This document shows positions 6,938 through 9,577 of a stretch of DNA of 9,577 nt, in pieces. Origin of the DNA: Eubacterium sp. (GTDB lineage: Bacteria; Bacillota; Clostridia; Lachnospirales; Lachnospiraceae); NCBI GenBank assembly GCA_003486385.1, contig DNFT01000094.1, forward strand, positions 1 through 9,577, read 5' to 3'. The translations under genes were made by a program, and so were the position numbers. Numbering within the stretch: the stretch's first letter is position 1; each line of letters starts with the position of its first letter. The notes under the pieces were generated by a model. It did no database searches. It was not told the origin of the DNA and saw only the letters and a program-made list of their open reading frames with translations.

Positions 6938-7542
6938 CTGGAACCTTCCTCAAACAATCTGTCTATCTCCTCCCAACCCTCACATCTCACGAAATTATCA
7001 TTCGGAAGCTCCGCATGTATGTTCCACGGACGGTTAAACACTGCCACCTTACACCCTTCAAAGTGCATGACATGCTCAAAGGCAGCCGGTGAATCCTCTA
7101 TTGCAAAATCAAAGGTCATGCTGTACAACTGCTCCAAGGTCATATTGAACGAATATGTCTGTTCGAACTTTTCACGTCCATACTTATCAACGCAATACAG
7201 CAAAACTCTCTCAAGCCCATGCTCATCAAGCCACCTTCGCGATGGTTCGTAGGAATCAAAGGGTCTGCCTGTGATGATGGACACCTCATGTCCTTCGTCG
7301 ACCCACTTATTAATAGTCTGTGAAGCCCCCGGAGTCTCCTCATAATTCAACAATTGTTCCGGAAGGTGCCCTACTCTCATCAATTCCTCATACTGTTCAT
7401 CATTTAAATCGAATGTTTTTTTCAGGTTAAAGAACTGAACCTCACTGTAAGGTACATCCTTTCCAAACAGTTCCTTGGCAATTTTCGTAAAGTTCTTTGC
7501 AGTCTCACATAGTACGTCATCAAAATCTATATATATCTTCAT
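6913..7542 (-). CDS. HAD superfamily phosphatase, 5'(3')-deoxyribonucleotidase (NT5C)-like
   Basis: A cytoplasmic phosphatase that probably dephosphorylates nucleotides or another small phosphate ester through an aspartyl-phosphate intermediate. The 209-aa protein has HAD motif I at its N-terminus (YIDFDDVL, nucleophile D6 and D8), motif II as ITGRP (90-93, T91), a lysine candidate in GREKF (122-126) and the acidic motif FAIEDSP (146-152, D150). The block VAVFNRPWN (167-173) fits NT5C-type nucleotidases. The ATG at 7542 is preceded by AAGGAAGG ten bases away. It is the first gene of the nucleotidase-GNAT-nitrilase cluster. A weak candidate promoter (TTGATA at 7613-7608, ACTAAT at 7589-7584, 18-base spacer) lies within the Fic remnant, so expression may not depend on the broken gene. 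Confidence 0.82.
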   Translation of the reverse strand: MKIYIDFDDVLCETAKNFTKIAKELFGKDVPYSEVQFFNLKKTFDLNDEQYEELMRVGHLPEQLLNYEETPGASQTINKWVDEGHEVSIITGRPFDSYEPSRRWLDEHGLERVLLYCVDKYGREKFEQTYSFNMTLEQLYSMTFDFAIEDSPAAFEHVMHFEGCKVAVFNRPWNIHAELPNDNFVRCEGWEEIDRLFEEGSRCICRSRR

Positions 7543-7584
7543 TGTTATGTTTCCTTCCTTCTGTTACGCTCTTCCCATGCAGCA

Positions 7585-7800
7585 TTAGTTATGTGGAATC
7601 TCCAGCATATCAAGTAATCTGATAAATGTATCCTGCCCATCAAGGCAAGTATCCACAAGCCAGCCCTTTTCATTTCTCCACTCCGAAAGTCCTCTGTAAT
7701 AAAAGCCCTTCTTACTATCCTCAATAATAAAAGGAATTATATTATTTTTAAGACATTCCTTTAAAGCTATCAGTCTGCCGACTCTCCCGTTACCATCAGC
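7585..7800 (-). pseudogene. C-terminal remnant of a Fic-domain protein
   Basis: Minus-strand codons from 7800 to the TAA at 7587-7585 encode 71 residues beginning ADGNGRVGRLIALKECL. This matches the second half of the Fic motif HPFx(D/E)GNGRxxR and the helix after it, followed by KKGFYYRGLSEW and LDGQDTFIRLLDML, typical of the Fic C-terminus. Fic enzymes usually AMPylate target proteins. A TGA sits directly before the first codon (7803-7801) and no start is available, so the catalytic histidine and the whole N-terminus are lost. A CAT-CCT pair (7814-7809) in another frame, next to a run of nine A at 7817-7825, may be a decayed trace of His-Pro. The protein should be inactive. Bases 7801-7880 hold nothing else recognisable. 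Confidence 0.82.
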
Positions 7801-7880
7801 TCATGTCAAGGATGGGAAAAAAAAATTTCAATTCTTTGCGATGCCCTCAAATCCCCATATTATAAGCATTTGAATGACAT

Positions 7881-8585
7881 TTATTCCATACCTGCACAGA
7901 ACTCATCGAAGTTTTCAAACATGATTTCCAATTTGTCAATCTTCTTCTCAGTATGATAATGCCCACAGTACCATTTTTGATAGGACAGCTTTTCTTCGAT
8001 ATGATTCAGCCATTCCTCCGTAGACTTATCAACCCTGCTCTGATCCACGCCAGACATAAATACCTCAACAGGCTCATATTTCAATGGTGTCGTATGACTT
8101 AATACCATATCTACCTTCCAACCGAATTTTTCAAGCTGCTGTTCTACATATCTTTTGATTTCTTCCGAGGGCTGCTCGTCCTCCCACCAGCCCCAGCCGT
8201 ATGCAAGACGAATTTCTTTGTCAATGCTGTATGCACCGCCCATGACAACCGTCTGCTTTCCATTCAGGTCGAATATCTCACCGTCCTTTGCAAACAAAAG
8301 ACTAGGATATTCTTCTTCATAATATACCGTTCCACCATGCCACAGCTTTTCCTTGTAGCTGTCTAACGTATATGGTCGCTGTTCATGGTTTCCATGAATG
8401 GCAAATATCGTGATTGGAAGGGACTCCAGTAGCCGCTTTTTCAGGCTGTCATATCTTGCCCCACTGAAATTGATACCTGCATCCCCTAAAATAATAAGTA
8501 TATCGTCATACGAAGTCTGAAAACGCCTGCAAAATGCCTCAATCCGTTCAAATCTTCCATGTGTATCACCTGTAATATATATCAT
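7881..8585 (-). CDS. Metallophosphoesterase (calcineurin-like)
   Basis: A cytoplasmic metal-dependent phosphoesterase whose substrate is unknown. From the ATG at 8585 (234 aa) all family metal-ligand motifs are present: GDTHG (6-10; D7, H9), GDAG (34-37; D35), GNHE (65-68; N66, H67), SHTTP (163-167; H164) and GHYH (208-211; H209, H211). It should be active. AAAGGA lies seven bases before this ATG. A GTG at 8621 would extend the frame by twelve codons, but it falls upstream of the predicted transcription start and has no ribosome binding site. The gene has its own promoter and is flanked by degraded genes on both sides, so it may be functional cargo of an eroded mobile region. A nucleotide, phosphoprotein or nucleic-acid substrate would all be compatible. 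Confidence 0.88.
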   Translation of the reverse strand: MIYITGDTHGRFERIEAFCRRFQTSYDDILIILGDAGINFSGARYDSLKKRLLESLPITIFAIHGNHEQRPYTLDSYKEKLWHGGTVYYEEEYPSLLFAKDGEIFDLNGKQTVVMGGAYSIDKEIRLAYGWGWWEDEQPSEEIKRYVEQQLEKFGWKVDMVLSHTTPLKYEPVEVFMSGVDQSRVDKSTEEWLNHIEEKLSYQKWYCGHYHTEKKIDKLEIMFENFDEFCAGME

Positions 8586-8600
8586 AGTTTCATCCTTTCC

Positions 8601-8623
8601 GGGTGCCTGTAAAACAAGCACCC
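8601..8623 (-). promoter_or_regulatory. 5'-UTR hairpin of the metallophosphoesterase mRNA
   Basis: GGGTGC (8601-8606) pairs with GCACCC (8618-8623). Three inner pairs (8608-8610 with 8614-8616) extend the stem past one mismatch. In the minus-strand transcript it forms nearly at the 5' end and stops two bases before the AAAGGA site. A stability or translation-control role is possible. Confidence 0.5.
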
Positions 8624-8625
8624 CT

Positions 8626-8634
8626 ATTATACCA
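8626..8634 (-). promoter_or_regulatory. Extended -10 promoter of the metallophosphoesterase gene
   Basis: The minus strand reads TGGTATAAT (8634-8626), a perfect -10 with the TGn extension. There is no good -35 at normal spacing, as is common for extended -10 promoters. The start is predicted near 8619. An imperfect palindrome with a CTGTTTACAG core lies at 8632-8653, where an operator could sit. Confidence 0.6.
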
Positions 8635-8642
8635 TAACCTGT

Positions 8643-9000
8643 TTACAGTATGGAAAAAATCTTCTCATAAATATCCTGATGCTTCCATACCACATTCAGC
8701 CGGTTTTCATCCACAACCTCAGCCTTTAAAATCAATGCTGCCATAACAGCCTTATCGTATTTTTCCAAATGAATATACCCAGCAATCACTATATTCATTA
8801 AAAGATAAATGTTTAATTCTTTCCAACATAAGTTTTTTATGCTCCCATAAGCATCTAAATGGACGAAGGTCTGCATCAGTTCCTGCCTCTATATTGCACA
8901 TTGCCTCAATTAAAACTTCATAAATATCCATATTAAATAAGCTTTCGTTATGCTTGTCCGCTTCTGATTGCTTTTCATAAAAAAAGCATAGGTTTGACAA
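8643..9000 (-). pseudogene. Probable frameshifted small gene of unknown function
   Basis: Two minus-strand frames look protein-like in succession. The first (from a TTG at 9000, or the ATG at 8931) reads MDIYEVLIEAMCNIEAG and later HKKLMLERIKHLSFNE, then degenerates and stops at 8752. The other frame becomes sensible from about 8830: NIVIAGYIHLEKYDKAV, then RLNVVWKHQDIYEKIF, ending at 8643. Joined by one shift near 8825-8835 they would make a helical protein of about 100-120 residues that I do not recognise. The ATG at 8931 has only a weak ribosome binding site and the upstream part runs antisense into the alpha-CTD gene, so the 5' end may also be damaged. The alternative is that neither frame is expressed. 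Confidence 0.45.
8969..8988. repeat. Short inverted repeat ahead of the alpha-CTD-like gene
   Basis: TGCTTTT (8969-8975) and AAAAGCA (8982-8988) are perfect arms around a 6-base spacer, eleven bases before the ATG at 9000. No U-tract follows on either strand. It could be a weak stem or a binding site. Confidence 0.4.
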
Positions 9001-9512
9001 TGGTTTCGGAACTTGCAGGACAAAACTATATTACTCTTATAAATAAATTTCCAAAAAATTATAATATTGAACCCCTGATTGATGAATTGAACGCTTTAGG
9101 CTATCTGCTGCCGCCAAGTAACGAAATATCAATTTATGATGTCCCCATGTCGAAGCGATTGCAGAATGCCTTGATACAGAACGGTGTTATGTACCTTTCG
9201 CAACTTTCCTCCTATTCCAAAGAAGATATTCTGCATTTTCGGAACTTAGGAGAAAAAACCATTTTAGAATTGGAACAAATCTGTCAGGAATACAATATTG
9301 AAATACGATCTATGCTGTCTATCAAAGAGTATTTTAGCAAGTATCAGTTTTCATCTAAAATATACCCACTGCTGTTCCGCAACAACATATCATGCATAAA
9401 TGACTTTAAACATATGACAGCGAATGACTTATTCTTCTCCATCTATCACCAAAGAACAAATATCATCTTCTTCATTAGAATACACAACCGTTGCCATTTC
9501 TCTGCCTCCTAA
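9000..9512 (+). CDS. RNA polymerase alpha-CTD-like domain protein, C-terminus apparently replaced
   Basis: From the ATG at 9000 (170 aa), residues about 45-98 match the C-terminal domain of the RNA polymerase alpha subunit: ISIYDVPMSKRLQNAL (43-58), GVMYLSQL (62-69) and the signature HFRNLGEKTILELEQI (79-94), equivalent to the RNLGxKS helix-hairpin-helix of RpoA. Residues 118-147 (SSKIYPLL, NNISCINDF, TANDLF) look like a second, less conserved copy. The N-terminal 40 residues are not recognised. There is no RpoA assembly domain, so this is a stand-alone DNA- or protein-binding module. Such proteins occur on integrative elements of Clostridia (family knowledge, not tested here). After about residue 146 the sequence becomes unlike the family and is antisense to another small ORF, suggesting truncation near 9430. 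The upstream ribosome binding site is poor (AGG only), and a TTG at 8994 is the alternative start. Confidence 0.7.
   Translation: MVSELAGQNYITLINKFPKNYNIEPLIDELNALGYLLPPSNEISIYDVPMSKRLQNALIQNGVMYLSQLSSYSKEDILHFRNLGEKTILELEQICQEYNIEIRSMLSIKEYFSKYQFSSKIYPLLFRNNISCINDFKHMTANDLFFSIYHQRTNIIFFIRIHNRCHFSAS
9429..9497 (-). CDS. 22-codon ORF with a strong Shine-Dalgarno, possibly the head of a truncated gene
   Basis: An ATG at 9497 is preceded by AGGAGG seven bases upstream. The frame reads MATVVYSNEEDDICSLVIDG, then two Glu and a TAA. The quality of the initiation region suggests a real translation start, but the product is very short and ends where the opposing alpha-CTD frame also loses its family resemblance. 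It may be the start of a longer gene cut by a recombination junction, or a genuine acidic micropeptide. No function is recognised. Confidence 0.4.
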   Translation of the reverse strand: MATVVYSNEEDDICSLVIDGEE

Positions 9513-9542
9513 CTTTATATCCATATTTCTATATCGGAATAT

Positions 9543-9570
9543 ATTATCTCCTTACATACTAAAACTCCAA
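9543..9570 (-). promoter_or_regulatory. Weak candidate promoter for the 9497 ORF
   Basis: On the minus strand TTGGAG (9570-9565) and GATAAT (9548-9543) are separated by 16 bases, with a predicted start about 38 bases before the ATG at 9497. The -10 matches 5/6 and the -35 only 3/6. The AT richness of the area makes chance matches likely. Confidence 0.3.
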
Positions 9571-9577
9571 ACTATCC

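Noticed and set aside
8643..8876. A separate 77-codon gene starting at the ATG at 8876
   Set aside because: Its first 25 residues are an out-of-frame reading of the better upstream frame and there is no ribosome binding site. It was merged into the frameshifted pseudogene.
1..9577. CRISPR arrays, tRNA or rRNA genes, insertion sequences, integrase or att sites
   Set aside because: No regularly spaced repeats, cloverleaf sequences, transposase or recombinase motifs, or terminal repeats were seen on either strand.

Overview
The window reads as a low-to-mid GC Firmicutes chromosome segment. The ArgRS and MATE sequences, AT-rich intergenic hairpins, AGGAGG-type ribosome binding sites and SigA-type promoters fit Clostridia, most likely Lachnospiraceae (Agathobacter/Roseburia/Lachnospira-like). 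The genus is an inference from protein flavour only; no rRNA or marker gene settles it.

Layout. (a) 1-847: a 115-base stretch without a convincing gene, then a plus-strand Sfp-type 4'-phosphopantetheinyl transferase whose best start is a GTG at 131 behind a GGAGG site. A perfect 20-bp hairpin (844-892) separates it from convergent genes. (b) 929-4171: a minus-strand operon of arginyl-tRNA synthetase and a MATE-family exporter, driven by a near-consensus promoter (4143-4171). (c) 4193-5535: a Schlafen/AlbA_2-type regulator-like ATPase on the minus strand with its own promoter. The -35 of that promoter lies inside a strong inverted repeat that probably also terminates the operon upstream. (d) 5576-7542: a three-gene minus-strand cluster, HAD/5'-nucleotidase -> GNAT acetyltransferase (25-bp overlap) -> nitrilase-fold amidohydrolase. 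Two hairpins sit in front of the last gene, one of them touching its Shine-Dalgarno.

(e) 7585-9577 is different in character: a mosaic of decayed and accessory material. It holds the C-terminal remnant of a Fic protein cut at its catalytic motif, an intact metallophosphoesterase with its own extended -10 promoter and a 5'-UTR hairpin, and an apparently frameshifted small gene. It also holds a plus-strand protein carrying an RNA-polymerase-alpha-CTD-like domain, which seems to lose its natural C-terminus where it runs antisense into the well-formed start of a 22-codon minus-strand ORF. This end looks like the eroded edge of a genomic island or integrative element; no integrase, att site or terminal repeat was seen.

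How the genes work together: argS/MATE are housekeeping plus export, and the nucleotidase-GNAT-nitrilase set looks like small-molecule salvage or detoxification. I saw no complete, clearly novel multi-gene system. The most unusual item is the stand-alone alpha-CTD-like protein. Start sites were revised for the phosphopantetheinyl transferase, Schlafen-like, nitrilase and metallophosphoesterase genes on the basis of ribosome binding sites and promoters.
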